Below are positions 23,678 to 33,342 of a stretch of DNA of 64,000 nucleotides, one piece after another. Position numbers and translations under genes: made by a program. Each line of letters opens with the position of its first letter. Position 1 is the stretch's first letter. The notes beneath the pieces were generated by a model. It was not told the DNA's origin and ran no database searches. It worked only from the letters and a program-made list of their open reading frames with translations. Location of the stretch: assembly GCF_030406605.1 (NCBI RefSeq), contig NZ_CP129104.1, positions 756,072 to 820,071 of the forward strand, read 5' to 3'. The stretch is from Curtobacterium sp. 458. Its GTDB lineage: Bacteria; Actinomycetota; Actinomycetes; Actinomycetales; Microbacteriaceae.

Positions 23678-26600
23678 CCGCCGCGCCCGAACCCACCGGG
23701 ACCGACACCGTGACACCCCCGCTCTCCACCGACACCGTCCTCGTCGCCAACCGCGGCGAGATCGCCCGCCGGGTGATCCGCTCCGCGAAGGCGCTCGGCA
23801 TGCGCACGGTCGCCGTCTACTCGGACGCCGACCGCGCCGCCCCGCACGTCCGCGAGGCCGACACCGCCGTCCGGCTCGGACCGGCACCCGCGCGGGAGTC
23901 CTACCTGCGGATCGACGCCGTTGTGCAGGCTGCGCTCGACACCGGCGCGGGACTCGTCCACCCCGGGTACGGTTTCCTCTCCGAGAACACCGCGTTCGCC
24001 GCCGCGTGCGAGGCCGCGGGCATCCGCTTCGTCGGCCCGACGTCCGAGCAGATCGTACAGTTCGGCGCGAAGCACACCGCCCGCGAGCTCGCCGCCGCGG
24101 CCGGCGTGCCGATGCTCGCCGGCACGGGGCTCCTCGCCAGCGTCGAGGACGCCGTCGCGCAGGCCGAGCGCATCGGGCTCCCCGTCATGCTCAAGGCCAC
24201 CGGGGGCGGCGGCGGCATCGGCATGCAGGCCTGCGCGACCCTCGACGAGGTCCGGGAGGCCTACGCGAGCGTCGAGCGCACCGCCTCGGCCGCCTTCGGC
24301 TCGGCCGGGATCTTCCTGGAACGGCTCGTCCGACCGGCCCGCCACGTGGAGGTCCAGCTCTTCGGAGACGGTGAGGGGCGGGTCGCCGTGATCGGCGACC
24401 GCGACTGCTCCCTCCAGCGCCGGAACCAGAAGGTGATCGAGGAGGCCCCGGCCCCGGCACTCCCCCGACACGTCCGGGAGGCACTCCACACGTCCGCCCG
24501 TCGGCTCGCCGAGCGCGTCGGGTACCGCAGCGCCGGGACCGTCGAGTTCGTCTACGACCCGGTGCGCGAGGAGGCGTCGTTCCTGGAGGTCAACACGCGC
24601 CTGCAGGTCGAGCACCCCGTCACCGAGCAGGTCTTCGGCGTCGACCTCGTGGAGCTCATGCTCCGGCTCGCCCGCGACGGTGCCGGCGGGATCGCCGACG
24701 ACGTCTTCACCCGCGAGTGGACACCGGAGGGGCACGCCGTCGAGGCGCGGCTCTACGCCGAGGACCCCGCGAAGGGCTCCCTGCCGTCGAGCGGCCTCGT
24801 CACCCAGGCGGTGTTCCCGGAGGCGACCGGTCTGCGGGTCGACGGCTGGGTCGAGACGGGCTCCGAGGTGTCCGCGTTCTACGACCCGATGCTCGCGAAG
24901 GTCATCGCCACGGGCGAGACCCGCGACGACGCACTCGACCGCCTCCGCGACGGCCTCGCGGGCACCCGGATCGACGGGATCGTCACGAACGCCGGGCTCC
25001 TCCGCGCACTCACCGACGACCTCGAGCTCCGGACCGCCACCCACAGCACGTCCACCCTGGACGAGACCGAGGACCCGGACCCGCGCATCGACGTCGTCGT
25101 GCCCGGGACGATGACCACGGTGCAGGACCTGCCCGGTCGCACCGGGTACTGGCAGGTGGGTGTGCCGCCGAGCGGCCCGTTCGACGGCGCGTCCTTCGCC
25201 GAGGCGAACCGGGCCGTCGGGAACCCGGACGGTGCACCCGCGCTCGAGGTCACCGCGACCGGCCCGACGCTCCGGTTCTCCGCGGGGGCGGTCGTCGCCG
25301 TGACGGGTGCCCCGGTGCCGGTGACGCTCGACGGCGAGACCGTGCCGATGTGGGAGCCGGTCGAGGTCGCGGCTGGTCAGATCCTCGCGGTCGGCACCGC
25401 CGCCGGCCCCGGACTCCGGGCGTACCTCGCGGTACGAGGCGGGTTGGACGTCCCGACCTACCTCGGCTCGACGGCCACGTTCACGCTCGGTGGGTTCGGC
25501 GGCCACGCGGGTCGAGCGCTCCTCGCCGGTGACGTCCTGCGCCCCGGCTCCCCGGACGCGGACGCCCCGCACCCGGCGTTCCCCGAGGGCGTCCGGCTCG
25601 GACTCGTGGGCGGCCCGACCCCGGCCGACCGCCGCACGGCACTGACCGACACGTGGGAGGTCGCCGTCACCGAGGGGCCGCACGGCGCGCCGGACTTCTT
25701 CACGCGTGACGACCTCGACGTCTTCTACGCCACCGACTACGTCGTCCACCACAACTCGGCCCGCACCGGCGTCCGGCTCATCGGACCCCGTCCGGGCTGG
25801 GCGCGGACGGACGGCGGCGAGGCGGGGCTGCACCCGTCGAACATCCACGACACCCCGTACGCCGTCGGCGCGATCGACTTCACCGGGGACACCCCGATCA
25901 TCCTCGGCCCGGACGGCCCCTCGCTCGGCGGCTTCGTCTGCCCCGCGGTGGTCGCGAGCGGCGACCTCTGGAAGCTGGGCCAGCTGCGGCCGGGCGACAC
26001 CGTCCGCTTCGTCCCCGTCCGTGAGGCCGACGCCGCCGCGCTCGACGCACACCGCGCCTCCCGGTCGGTTCCGCGCACCGGAGGCGACGGCGACGACGGG
26101 GTCCTGGCGCGCCTGGACGCGACCGACGCGCGTCCGAGCGTCGCGTACCGACGCGACGGCGACGACAACGTCCTCGTCGAGTACGGCGACATGACGCTCG
26201 ACATCGCCCTGCGGATGCGGGTGCACGCGCTCATGACGAAGCTGCAGGAGGAGGCGCCGGCGGGCATCGTCGACGTCACCCCCGGCATCCGGTCGCTGCA
26301 GGTGCACACCGACACGAGCGTGCTCAAGGCGAGCACGATGGCGGGCCTGCTCCGCGAGCTCGAGGACGGGATCCCGCCGACCGACCAGCTCGTGGTGCCC
26401 TCGCGCACGGTGAAGCTGCCGCTGTCGTGGGACGATCCCGCAACGCGCTTGGCCATCGAGCGGTACATGAACGGGGTGCGGAACGACGCCCCGTGGACCC
26501 CGTGGAACATCGAGTTCATCCGGCGGATCAACGGCCTCGACAGCGTGGACGACGTGTTCCGCACGGTGTTCGACGCGAGCTACCTCGTGCTCGGGCTCGG

Positions 26601-27351
26601 CGACGTGTACCTCGGCGCCCCGGTCGCGACACCGCTCGACCCGCGGCACCGCCTGGTGACGACGAAGTACAACCCCGCCCGGACCTGGACCGCGGAGAAC
26701 TCGGTCGGCATCGGTGGCGCGTACCTCTGCATCTACGGCATGGAGGGTCCCGGCGGCTACCAGTTCGTCGGTCGCACCGTGCAGATCTGGAACCGGTTCC
26801 GCCGCGGCGGACTCTTCCAGGAGGACCCGTGGGCGCTGCGGTTCTTCGACCGGATCGAGTGGTACCCCGTCGGGGCCGAGGAGCTCCTCGAACTCCGTGC
26901 CGAGACGGACGCCGGACGAGGGCACTTCGAGACCGTCGACGGCGAGTTCTCGATCGCGTCGTACAACCGCTTCCTCTCCGAGAACGCCGGCTCGATCGCG
27001 GACTTCCGCGCGCAGCAGGCGCGCGCGTTCGACGAGGAGAAGGAACGGTGGCGCGCATCGGGCGAGTTCGACGTGCGGGACGAACCGGCCGTCGTGCTGC
27101 CGGACGAGGTGGTCCTGCCCGCCGGGGCGACCGCGGTCACCGCGCCCTTCACCTCGACGGTGTGGCAGGTGGACGTCCGACCGGGCGACCGTGTGGACGA
27201 GGGCCAGAAGTTGCTGGCCGTGGAGGCGATGAAGATGGAGTCGATGGTGCACGCACCGGTGGACGGACACGTGCTGGAGGTCTACATCAAGCCGGGCGAC
27301 CAGGTGGCCCCGGGCCAGGTCCTCGCCGCGATCGGAGCGGCGGCAGCGTGA
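23674..27351 (+). CDS. uca: Biotin-dependent urea/guanidine carboxylase
   Basis: A 1225-residue enzyme. In order: biotin carboxylase (about 20-465, ATP loop KATGGGGGIGMQ, EVNTRLQVEHPVTE), then the carboxyltransferase built of the KipA-like and KipI-like parts (about 490-1110), then a C-terminal biotinyl domain with the biotin site EAMKMES (about 40 residues from the end). It carboxylates urea or guanidine using bicarbonate and ATP. The linked DUF1989 pair argues for guanidine as substrate. A length near 1200 is usual. The GTG start overlaps the previous gene; the stop overlaps allophanate hydrolase. Confidence 0.93.
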   Translation: MTAAPEPTGTDTVTPPLSTDTVLVANRGEIARRVIRSAKALGMRTVAVYSDADRAAPHVREADTAVRLGPAPARESYLRIDAVVQAALDTGAGLVHPGYGFLSENTAFAAACEAAGIRFVGPTSEQIVQFGAKHTARELAAAAGVPMLAGTGLLASVEDAVAQAERIGLPVMLKATGGGGGIGMQACATLDEVREAYASVERTASAAFGSAGIFLERLVRPARHVEVQLFGDGEGRVAVIGDRDCSLQRRNQKVIEEAPAPALPRHVREALHTSARRLAERVGYRSAGTVEFVYDPVREEASFLEVNTRLQVEHPVTEQVFGVDLVELMLRLARDGAGGIADDVFTREWTPEGHAVEARLYAEDPAKGSLPSSGLVTQAVFPEATGLRVDGWVETGSEVSAFYDPMLAKVIATGETRDDALDRLRDGLAGTRIDGIVTNAGLLRALTDDLELRTATHSTSTLDETEDPDPRIDVVVPGTMTTVQDLPGRTGYWQVGVPPSGPFDGASFAEANRAVGNPDGAPALEVTATGPTLRFSAGAVVAVTGAPVPVTLDGETVPMWEPVEVAAGQILAVGTAAGPGLRAYLAVRGGLDVPTYLGSTATFTLGGFGGHAGRALLAGDVLRPGSPDADAPHPAFPEGVRLGLVGGPTPADRRTALTDTWEVAVTEGPHGAPDFFTRDDLDVFYATDYVVHHNSARTGVRLIGPRPGWARTDGGEAGLHPSNIHDTPYAVGAIDFTGDTPIILGPDGPSLGGFVCPAVVASGDLWKLGQLRPGDTVRFVPVREADAAALDAHRASRSVPRTGGDGDDGVLARLDATDARPSVAYRRDGDDNVLVEYGDMTLDIALRMRVHALMTKLQEEAPAGIVDVTPGIRSLQVHTDTSVLKASTMAGLLRELEDGIPPTDQLVVPSRTVKLPLSWDDPATRLAIERYMNGVRNDAPWTPWNIEFIRRINGLDSVDDVFRTVFDASYLVLGLGDVYLGAPVATPLDPRHRLVTTKYNPARTWTAENSVGIGGAYLCIYGMEGPGGYQFVGRTVQIWNRFRRGGLFQEDPWALRFFDRIEWYPVGAEELLELRAETDAGRGHFETVDGEFSIASYNRFLSENAGSIADFRAQQARAFDEEKERWRASGEFDVRDEPAVVLPDEVVLPAGATAVTAPFTSTVWQVDVRPGDRVDEGQKLLAVEAMKMESMVHAPVDGHVLEVYIKPGDQVAPGQVLAAIGAAAA

Positions 27352-27380
27352 GCGGCGGCAGCGTGAGCGGCGGCAGCGTA
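27336..27380. repeat. Three 15-base repeats across the carboxylase stop and hydrolase start
   Basis: The unit agcggcggcagcgtg occurs at 27336-27350 and 27351-27365, and once more at 27366-27380 with a final a. It places a second GTG start (27363) in frame with the first (27348) and gives the hydrolase a Gly-Ser-rich N-terminus. It looks like slippage duplication of the coupled start. Confidence 0.8.
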
Positions 27381-29096
27381 GGCGGCGGTGTCACCGGCGC
27401 CGGTGACGCGGTCGCCCGGGTCCACGACGCCTTCGACCGCATCGAGGCCGTCGACCGCCCCGAGGTCTGGATCACCCTGCGCGACCGGGCCGACGTCGTC
27501 GCCGAGGCGTCGGCCGTCGAACCGTCCCTGCCCCTCGCCGGGCTGCTCTTCGCGGTGAAGGACAACATCGACGTCGCGGGCCTCCCCACCACGGCCGCCG
27601 CCCCGTCCTACGCGTACACACCGACCGAGGACGCCACCGCGGTCGCACGAATCCGGGCCGCGGGCGCGATCGTGCTCGGGAAGACGAACCTCGACCAGTT
27701 CGCCACCGGCCTCGTCGGCACCCGATCCCCGTTCGGCGCCGTCCGCAACGCCTGGGACCCGACTCGGATCTCCGGCGGCTCGTCGAGCGGGTCCGCCACC
27801 GCCGTCGCCCTCGGGGTGGTGGACTTCGCGCTCGGCACCGACACCGCCGGCTCCGGTCGGGTGCCCGCGGCGCTGAACCACCTCGTCGGGGTGAAGCCCA
27901 CGAAGGGCCTCGTCCCGAACACCGGGGTGGTCCCTGCCTGCCGGTCGCAGGACTGCGTGACCGTGTTCGCACGGTCGCTCGGGACCGCCCGCACCGTCGC
28001 CGAGCTCATGGCCGGGCCCGACGGGGTGGACCCGCTGGCCCGCACAGACCAGGGAGCGACCGGCCCTGTTCTGCCGACCGTCCCCCGCATCGCCGTCCCG
28101 CTGCCGTCGCAACTCAAGGGGCTCGCTCCCGGGTGGGGCGAAGCGTTCGGGCTCGCCGTCGACCGGTTCCGGGCGCTCGGACACGAGGTCGTCGAGGTGG
28201 ACATCGCGCCGCTGCTCGACGCGGCGAAGCTGCTGTACGACGGCGCGTTCGTCGCTGAGCGCTACGCCGCGGTCGGCGCGCACATCGCAGCGAACCGCGA
28301 CCGGATCGGCGACGACCTCGACCCGACCGTCGCCGGGATCGTGCTCGGCGGCGCAGCCCCCACCGCCGCGGAGCTCTTCGCCGACCAAGAACGGCTCGAC
28401 GCCCTCGGCGCCGCAGGCCGGGCGGCCCTCGACGGGACGACCGCACTGCTCACCCCGACGACGACCTGGCACCCGACGCTCGACGAGGTCGCAGCGGATC
28501 CGATCGGTGCGAACAGCCGGATGGGCCGGTACACGAACTTCGCGAACCTGCTCGACATGGCGTCCCTCGCGGTGCCGGCCGGCTTCGTCGACGGGCTGCC
28601 GTTCGGCGTGATGCTCACCGGACCGGCGTTCTCCGACCGGCGCCTCGCCGCCCTGGCCGCGGCGTTCGCGGAGCCGACCGTCGACCTGCTCGTGGTCGGT
28701 GCACACCTCCGCGACCAGCCGCTCAACGGCCAGCTCGTCGTCGCCGGCGGGACCTTCGTCCGCGACGCCCGGACCGCCGACGACTACCGCCTGTACGCGC
28801 TCGACACCGTGCCGCCGAAGCCGGGCCTGGTGCGGACGGCCGGAGCACCGGACGCCGGCAGCTCCACCGGCGCCGGCGGCATCGCGGGCGAGGTCTGGCG
28901 ACTCCCCGCCGCCGGCTTCGCGACCTTCGTCGCCGCGCTCCCCGCACCCATGGCCATCGGCACCGTCACCCTCGCGGACGGCACCGAGGTCACGGGCTTC
29001 ACCGTCGAGCCGTACGCCGTCGAGGGCGCCGAGGACATCACGCACCACGGGGGCTGGCGCGCGTACCGGTCGCAGGCGGTCGGAGCACCCGCGTGA
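27348..29096 (+). CDS. atzF: Allophanate hydrolase
   Basis: A 582-residue amidase-signature enzyme that splits allophanate to ammonia and CO2. The catalytic region includes the lysine in FAVKDNID (about 65-72) and the Ser-rich block ISGGSSSGSA (about 142-151), with GTDTAGSGRVP following. A separate C-terminal domain (about 460-582, with the conserved FTVEPYAVEGAEDITHHGG) is present, as in full-length allophanate hydrolases. It completes the pathway started by the carboxylase. The start is ambiguous between GTG 27348 and GTG 27363 because of a repeat; the first overlaps the carboxylase stop by GTGA. Confidence 0.92.
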   Translation: MSGGSVSGGSVGGGVTGAGDAVARVHDAFDRIEAVDRPEVWITLRDRADVVAEASAVEPSLPLAGLLFAVKDNIDVAGLPTTAAAPSYAYTPTEDATAVARIRAAGAIVLGKTNLDQFATGLVGTRSPFGAVRNAWDPTRISGGSSSGSATAVALGVVDFALGTDTAGSGRVPAALNHLVGVKPTKGLVPNTGVVPACRSQDCVTVFARSLGTARTVAELMAGPDGVDPLARTDQGATGPVLPTVPRIAVPLPSQLKGLAPGWGEAFGLAVDRFRALGHEVVEVDIAPLLDAAKLLYDGAFVAERYAAVGAHIAANRDRIGDDLDPTVAGIVLGGAAPTAAELFADQERLDALGAAGRAALDGTTALLTPTTTWHPTLDEVAADPIGANSRMGRYTNFANLLDMASLAVPAGFVDGLPFGVMLTGPAFSDRRLAALAAAFAEPTVDLLVVGAHLRDQPLNGQLVVAGGTFVRDARTADDYRLYALDTVPPKPGLVRTAGAPDAGSSTGAGGIAGEVWRLPAAGFATFVAALPAPMAIGTVTLADGTEVTGFTVEPYAVEGAEDITHHGGWRAYRSQAVGAPA

Positions 29097-29812
29097 CGGT
29101 CGGCTGCGAGGATGGGTCCGTGCCCGCCGACGACCGTCCCACGCGCCCCGGACGACCACGGGCGGTGCCGGACCCCGCCCCGACCCTGAGCCCGCGCGAC
29201 CAGGTCCTCGACGCGGCCGCCGCCCTGTTCGTCGAGCACGGGTTCGGCGCCACGTCCACCCGGGCGATCGCGGACCGGGTCGGCATCCGGCAGGCCTCGC
29301 TGTACTACCACTTCGCCGGCAAGGACAACGTGCTCGTCGAACTGCTCGAGACCTCGGTCCGCCCGAGTCTCGAGGTCGCCCGGGCCCTCGACGAGCGGGT
29401 CCCCGGGTCCGTTCCGGCAGCGGTCGCGCTCGCCGCCCTCGTCGCGTTCGACGTCGGGACGCTCACGGCCACCCCGCACAACGTCGGCACGCTGTACCTG
29501 CTGCCGGAGGTGCAGGGCGAGCGCTTCGCCGGGTTCCGCGCCGACCGACAGGCCCTGCAGGACGTCTACGGACGCCTCGGCACGCTCGCCGCGACGCCCG
29601 AGGTCACCGCCACGACAGCCCCGGCGCAGCTCGGCGGGATCCTCATCCAGCTCGTCGAGACCGTCATCCAGCTCCGACGCGGCGCTGAGGTGCACGACCG
29701 CGACCGCGCGGCGATCACGAGCAGCTGCCTCCGGGTGTGCGGCCTCGACGCCGACGCCGTCAGCACCGCGCGTCACGAGGCCCTGGCGCTCCTCGCCGCC
29801 GTCTCCGCCTGA
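29093..29812 (+). CDS. TetR family transcriptional regulator
   Basis: A 239-residue protein with an N-terminal helix-turn-helix (about 40-85, TSTRAIADRVGIRQASLYYHF) and an alpha-helical ligand domain. It is co-transcribed with the carboxylase operon and is the best candidate to bind the palindrome at 20440-20459, which would make the operon self-regulated. The start at 29093 overlaps the hydrolase stop by GTGA and has GGAG 7 bases upstream. GTG at 29120, after GAGGA, is an alternative that removes nine residues. Confidence 0.88.
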   Translation: MTVGCEDGSVPADDRPTRPGRPRAVPDPAPTLSPRDQVLDAAAALFVEHGFGATSTRAIADRVGIRQASLYYHFAGKDNVLVELLETSVRPSLEVARALDERVPGSVPAAVALAALVAFDVGTLTATPHNVGTLYLLPEVQGERFAGFRADRQALQDVYGRLGTLAATPEVTATTAPAQLGGILIQLVETVIQLRRGAEVHDRDRAAITSSCLRVCGLDADAVSTARHEALALLAAVSA

Positions 29813-29846
29813 ACCCCATCAGCCCCGTCCACGACGAAGGACCGCC

Positions 29847-30452
29847 ATGACCACCGTCACCACCACCCGTCCGCGCCCGCTCGCCGACGCCCTCCTCCCC
29901 CGCACCGTTGCCGTGAGCACCGCGCTCGTCGTCGCAGGCGCCCTGCTCACCGCCGGTGCCGCGCAGCTGTCCGTGCCGCTCTGGCCGGTGCCGATCACCG
30001 GGCAGACCCTCGCCGTCCTCCTCGTCGGCAGCGCCCTCGGCGCCCGACGCGGCGCGCTGTCGATGGCCCTCTACGTGCTGCTCGGAGTCGTCGGGCTGCC
30101 CGTCTTCGCCGACGGCACCGCGGGCCCCGGCGTGCTCGTCGGCCCGTCGGGCGGCTACGTCGTCGGGTTCATCGCCGCAGCCGCCGTCGTGGGGTGGGTC
30201 GCCGAGCGCTTCGGCGACCGTCGCTTCACCGCCGCCCTGCTCTCCTTCGTCCTGGGCACCGTCGTGACCTTCGCGGTCGGGATGGTCTGGCTCGCGGCCT
30301 CGCTCGGGCTCGACCTGCAGCACACGCTGGAGTACGGGCTGTACCCGTTCGTCGTCGGCGGTGTCGCGAAGGCCCTGATCGGCGCGGGGATCACCTCGTT
30401 CGGCTGGACGGCAGCCCTCCGTCGGCGGAACACGCCGGGCACGATGGACTGA
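29847..30452 (+). CDS. bioY: Biotin transporter BioY
   Basis: A 201-residue membrane protein of the BioY family with about six helices and the family block [20 protein letters not shown] (about 41-60). It imports biotin, either alone or as the S-component of an ECF transporter. It lies 34 bases after the TetR gene in the same direction, so it is probably part of the carboxylase operon and supplies the cofactor that the carboxylase needs. No energising bioM/bioN genes are nearby. Confidence 0.92.
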   Translation: MTTVTTTRPRPLADALLPRTVAVSTALVVAGALLTAGAAQLSVPLWPVPITGQTLAVLLVGSALGARRGALSMALYVLLGVVGLPVFADGTAGPGVLVGPSGGYVVGFIAAAAVVGWVAERFGDRRFTAALLSFVLGTVVTFAVGMVWLAASLGLDLQHTLEYGLYPFVVGGVAKALIGAGITSFGWTAALRRRNTPGTMD

Positions 30453-30534
30453 CCACGGGAACAGTCGGCGGCCGCCGCCGGTTGCACCCGGTGATGCCGC
30501 AGCCAGCGGCAACGACGAAGCCCAGGAGGCCAGC

Positions 30535-31056
30535 ATGACCACCACCGAGACCGCCATCCTCGCCGGCGGGTGCTTCTGGGGAGCGCAGCAGCTCCTCCGT
30601 CGCCGCCCGGGAATCATCAGCACGCGCGTCGGTTACTCCGGTGGCGACACCCCGAACGCCACGTACCGCAACCACGGCGACCACGCCGAGTCGGTCGAGA
30701 TCGTGTTCGACCCGTCGCAGATCTCGTACCGCGACCTGCTCGAGTTCTTCTTCCAGATCCACGACCCGTCGACGAAGGACCGGCAGGGCAACGACGTCGG
30801 CCGCAGCTACCGGTCCGCGGTGTTCTTCACGAACGACGAGCAGCGCCAGGTCGCGCTCGACACCATCGCGGACGTCGACGCGTCCGGGATCTGGCCCGGC
30901 AAGGTCGTGACCGAGGTCGAGCCCGCCGGTGACTTCTGGGAGGCCGAGGAGGAGCACCAGGACTACCTCGAGAAGCACCCGCACGGGTACACGTGCCACT
31001 TCGTGCGTCCGGGCTGGAAGCTCCCGCACCGCGACGAGGCGACCGCCTCGGCGTGA
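30535..31056 (+). CDS. msrA: Peptide methionine-S-sulfoxide reductase MsrA
   Basis: A 173-residue cytosolic repair enzyme. The active-site motif GGCFWG places the catalytic cysteine at residue 13, and the family block [21 protein letters not shown] follows. It reduces methionine S-sulfoxide in oxidised proteins. AGGAGG lies about 7 bases before the ATG. It ends just before the 48-base palindrome at 31085 and is convergent with the next gene. Confidence 0.95.
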   Translation: MTTTETAILAGGCFWGAQQLLRRRPGIISTRVGYSGGDTPNATYRNHGDHAESVEIVFDPSQISYRDLLEFFFQIHDPSTKDRQGNDVGRSYRSAVFFTNDEQRQVALDTIADVDASGIWPGKVVTEVEPAGDFWEAEEEHQDYLEKHPHGYTCHFVRPGWKLPHRDEATASA

Positions 31057-31084
31057 GTGCTCACGCCTGACGGCGTGACCGCAT

Positions 31085-31132
31085 GACGGACTGGAGGCGC
31101 GGTGCCAGCTGGCACCGCGCCTCCAGTCCGTC
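31085..31132. terminator. 48-base perfect palindrome, bidirectional terminator
   Basis: Twenty-four-base arms (31085-31108 and 31109-31132), arm beginning gacggactggaggcgcggtg. It lies between convergent msrA and the aldo/keto reductase. It differs from the 18154 palindrome at paired positions on both arms, so both keep perfect pairing: compensatory change that supports an RNA or cruciform structure under selection. Confidence 0.88.
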
Positions 31133-31143
31133 CCTGGCTGGCG

Positions 31144-32145
31144 TCAGCCGCGCGGCACCAGCAGGTCGATGGCCGTCAGCTCCTCGTCGGTGAGCGGCGC
31201 ACCGTCGAGCGCCGCGAGCGTGTCGTCCAGCTGCCGGACGCTCGATGCGCCGACCAGCGCGGACGTGACGGCCGGCTGCCGGAGCGCCCACGTGATCGCG
31301 AGCTGCGCGAGCGACTGCCCGCGTGCCGACGCGATGTCGTCCAGCGCCCGCGCCGTCCGCAGGTAGTCGTCGTCGATGCGGTCGGCGCCGAACCAGCGTC
31401 CCTCGGCGGCACGCGACCCGACCGGCACCGACCCGTCGAGGTAGCGGTCCGTCAGGAGCCCACCGGCGAGCGGCGAGAACACGATCGCCCCCGTGCCGAT
31501 CCGGGTGAGCTCGTCGAAGAGCCCGCCCTCGGGCGTCCGGTCGAACATGCTGTAGCGCGGCTGGTGGATGAGCAGGTGGATGCCCTCCGCGGCGAGCGCC
31601 TCCGACGCGGCACGGGTCTGGGCGGGGTCGTAGTTCGAGATGCCGGCGTAGAGGGCCTTGCCGGAACGGACCGCGGTGACGAGCGCGCTGACGGTCTCCT
31701 CGATCGGTGTCGACGGGTCCGGGCGGTGCGAGTAGAAGACGTCGACGTACTCGAGGCCGAGCCGCCCGAGGGACTGGTCGAGCGAGGCGAGCATGTACTT
31801 GCGCGAGCCCCAGTTGCCGTACGGGCCCGGCCACATGTCGTACCCGGCCTTGGTCGACACGACGAGCTCGTCGCGGTACGGCCGGAGGTCGTCGGCGAGG
31901 ACCCGGCCGAACTGCTCCTCGGCGGCGCCGGGCGGCGGACCGTAGTTGTTCGCGAGGTCGAAGTGGGTGATCCCGCGGTCGAACGCGTGCAGCAGGATGT
32001 CGCGCTGCGTCGCCAGGGGTCGGTCGGTGCCGAAGTTGTTCCAGAGCCCGAGGGAGATGCGCGGCAGGAGGAGACCGCTCCTCCCCACGCGCTCGTACGG
32101 GAGCTGCTCGTAGCGGTCGTCGGCGGGACGGTGGACGTCGTGCAT
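31144..32145 (-). CDS. Aldo/keto reductase (YghZ/voltage-gated-channel beta-subunit branch)
   Basis: A 333-residue oxidoreductase with catalytic residues D63, Y68, K99 and H140 and the motif FDLANNYGPPPGAAE seen in L-glyceraldehyde 3-phosphate reductases. It reduces small aldehydes with NADPH, often in methylglyoxal defence. ATG at 32145 starts within family length. The longer frame to 32277 covers the promoter. It is convergent with msrA. Confidence 0.9.
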   Translation of the reverse strand: MHDVHRPADDRYEQLPYERVGRSGLLLPRISLGLWNNFGTDRPLATQRDILLHAFDRGITHFDLANNYGPPPGAAEEQFGRVLADDLRPYRDELVVSTKAGYDMWPGPYGNWGSRKYMLASLDQSLGRLGLEYVDVFYSHRPDPSTPIEETVSALVTAVRSGKALYAGISNYDPAQTRAASEALAAEGIHLLIHQPRYSMFDRTPEGGLFDELTRIGTGAIVFSPLAGGLLTDRYLDGSVPVGSRAAEGRWFGADRIDDDYLRTARALDDIASARGQSLAQLAITWALRQPAVTSALVGASSVRQLDDTLAALDGAPLTDEELTAIDLLVPRG

Positions 32146-32320
32146 CGTTGCTCGATCCGGGTCGGGGTCGGGGAACGGCCGTTGGGCCGGGATCGACGCT
32201 ACCGTGCGGGCGGGCCGCCCACGACGCCGGGCCGGTCCGACCACGCGTGGGCCGGTCCGGTCGCGACCTGGCAGCATGCAGGCAACCGCCCGTCACCCGT
32301 CCGCACACGAGGAGCCGCCC

Positions 32321-33187
32321 ATGCCGCAGGTCACCACACCCCGGGGAGTCATCGAGTACCGGGAGGACGGCGACCCCGACGGCACGCCCGTCGTCCTCGT
32401 GCACGGGTTCCCCGACGGTCCGTCGACGTGGGACGCGGTCGTGGCTGCACTGCCCGCCGGACTCCGGGTGGTCCGGCCGTCGTTGCGCGGCGTCGGCGGC
32501 AGCAGCGTGCACCCGGAGGAACGTTCCGGCCAGGTCGCAGCCCTCGCGACGGACCTGCTCGACCTGTTCGACGCGCTCGACCTGCACGACGCCGTGCTCG
32601 TCGGCCACGACTGGGGCTCCCGAGCCGCCCACGCGGTCGCCGCCGTCGCGCCCGAGCGCCTCCGAGGGCTCGTGGGGATCGCAACCGCGTACGGGCCGCG
32701 GACGGGGCTGTCCACCCAGCAGACGCTCGACGACGCCGCCGTCGCCTGGTACCGGTGGTGGCTCTGCACCGAGGTCGGCGAGGCCGCGTTCCGGAAGACA
32801 CCCTCGGAGCTGCTCGTCTGGTCGTGGGACCACTGGTCGTCCCCGGACGTGATCGACCCCGACGACCGGCAGGCGCTGCTGGCGTCCTTCGCGTCCGACG
32901 AGTTCACGGACACCGTCGTCCACTACTACCGGCACGGCGCCGGCGAGGCACCGGGCAACCCGCGGTACGCCGACCTGCAGGCGACGCTCGACGCGTGGCC
33001 GACGATCCACGTGCCGACGACTTTCCTCGTCGGTGACGCGGACGCGTGCGAGACGGTCGCGGCGGCGCGGGATGCCCGGTCGTCGTTCGACGGCGACTTC
33101 CGACTGGTCGAGCTCGCGGGCGTCGGGCACTTCGTGCAGCGTGAAGTGCCGGCGGAGGTCGTGGCGGCGGTCGCCGAGCGGCTCTGA
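32321..33187 (+). CDS. Alpha/beta hydrolase, epoxide hydrolase/dehalogenase-like
   Basis: A 288-residue hydrolase. The oxyanion motif HGFP lies at 28-31 and the nucleophile elbow is GHDWG with D97. An Asp nucleophile points to the epoxide hydrolase/haloalkane dehalogenase branch rather than esterases. The catalytic His is in GVGHFVQ near the C-terminus. A cap region rich in aromatic residues (about 145-200) covers the active site. The substrate is unknown. ATG at 32321 has GAGGAG about 7 bases upstream. Confidence 0.88.
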   Translation: MPQVTTPRGVIEYREDGDPDGTPVVLVHGFPDGPSTWDAVVAALPAGLRVVRPSLRGVGGSSVHPEERSGQVAALATDLLDLFDALDLHDAVLVGHDWGSRAAHAVAAVAPERLRGLVGIATAYGPRTGLSTQQTLDDAAVAWYRWWLCTEVGEAAFRKTPSELLVWSWDHWSSPDVIDPDDRQALLASFASDEFTDTVVHYYRHGAGEAPGNPRYADLQATLDAWPTIHVPTTFLVGDADACETVAAARDARSSFDGDFRLVELAGVGHFVQREVPAEVVAAVAERL

Positions 33188-33342
33188 CGCGGCGGCGGCG
33201 CGCCCGGTCCGGCAGCAGGTGACCACTCCCGGATCTCATACCGCGGTAGGGGGCGGTCGACCCCGCGGGCGGATGGCAGCGCGCCGCCGCGTCCGTAGCG
33301 TCGTCCTCGTCGGCGAGCGCCGCCGACGGAGGGAGGCACCCC

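Noticed and set aside
23383..27270. 1295-codon open frame on the minus strand opposite the carboxylase
   Set aside because: It is antisense to a clear 1225-residue enzyme, has Asp/Arg/Val-skewed composition and no motifs. High GC makes such shadow frames common.
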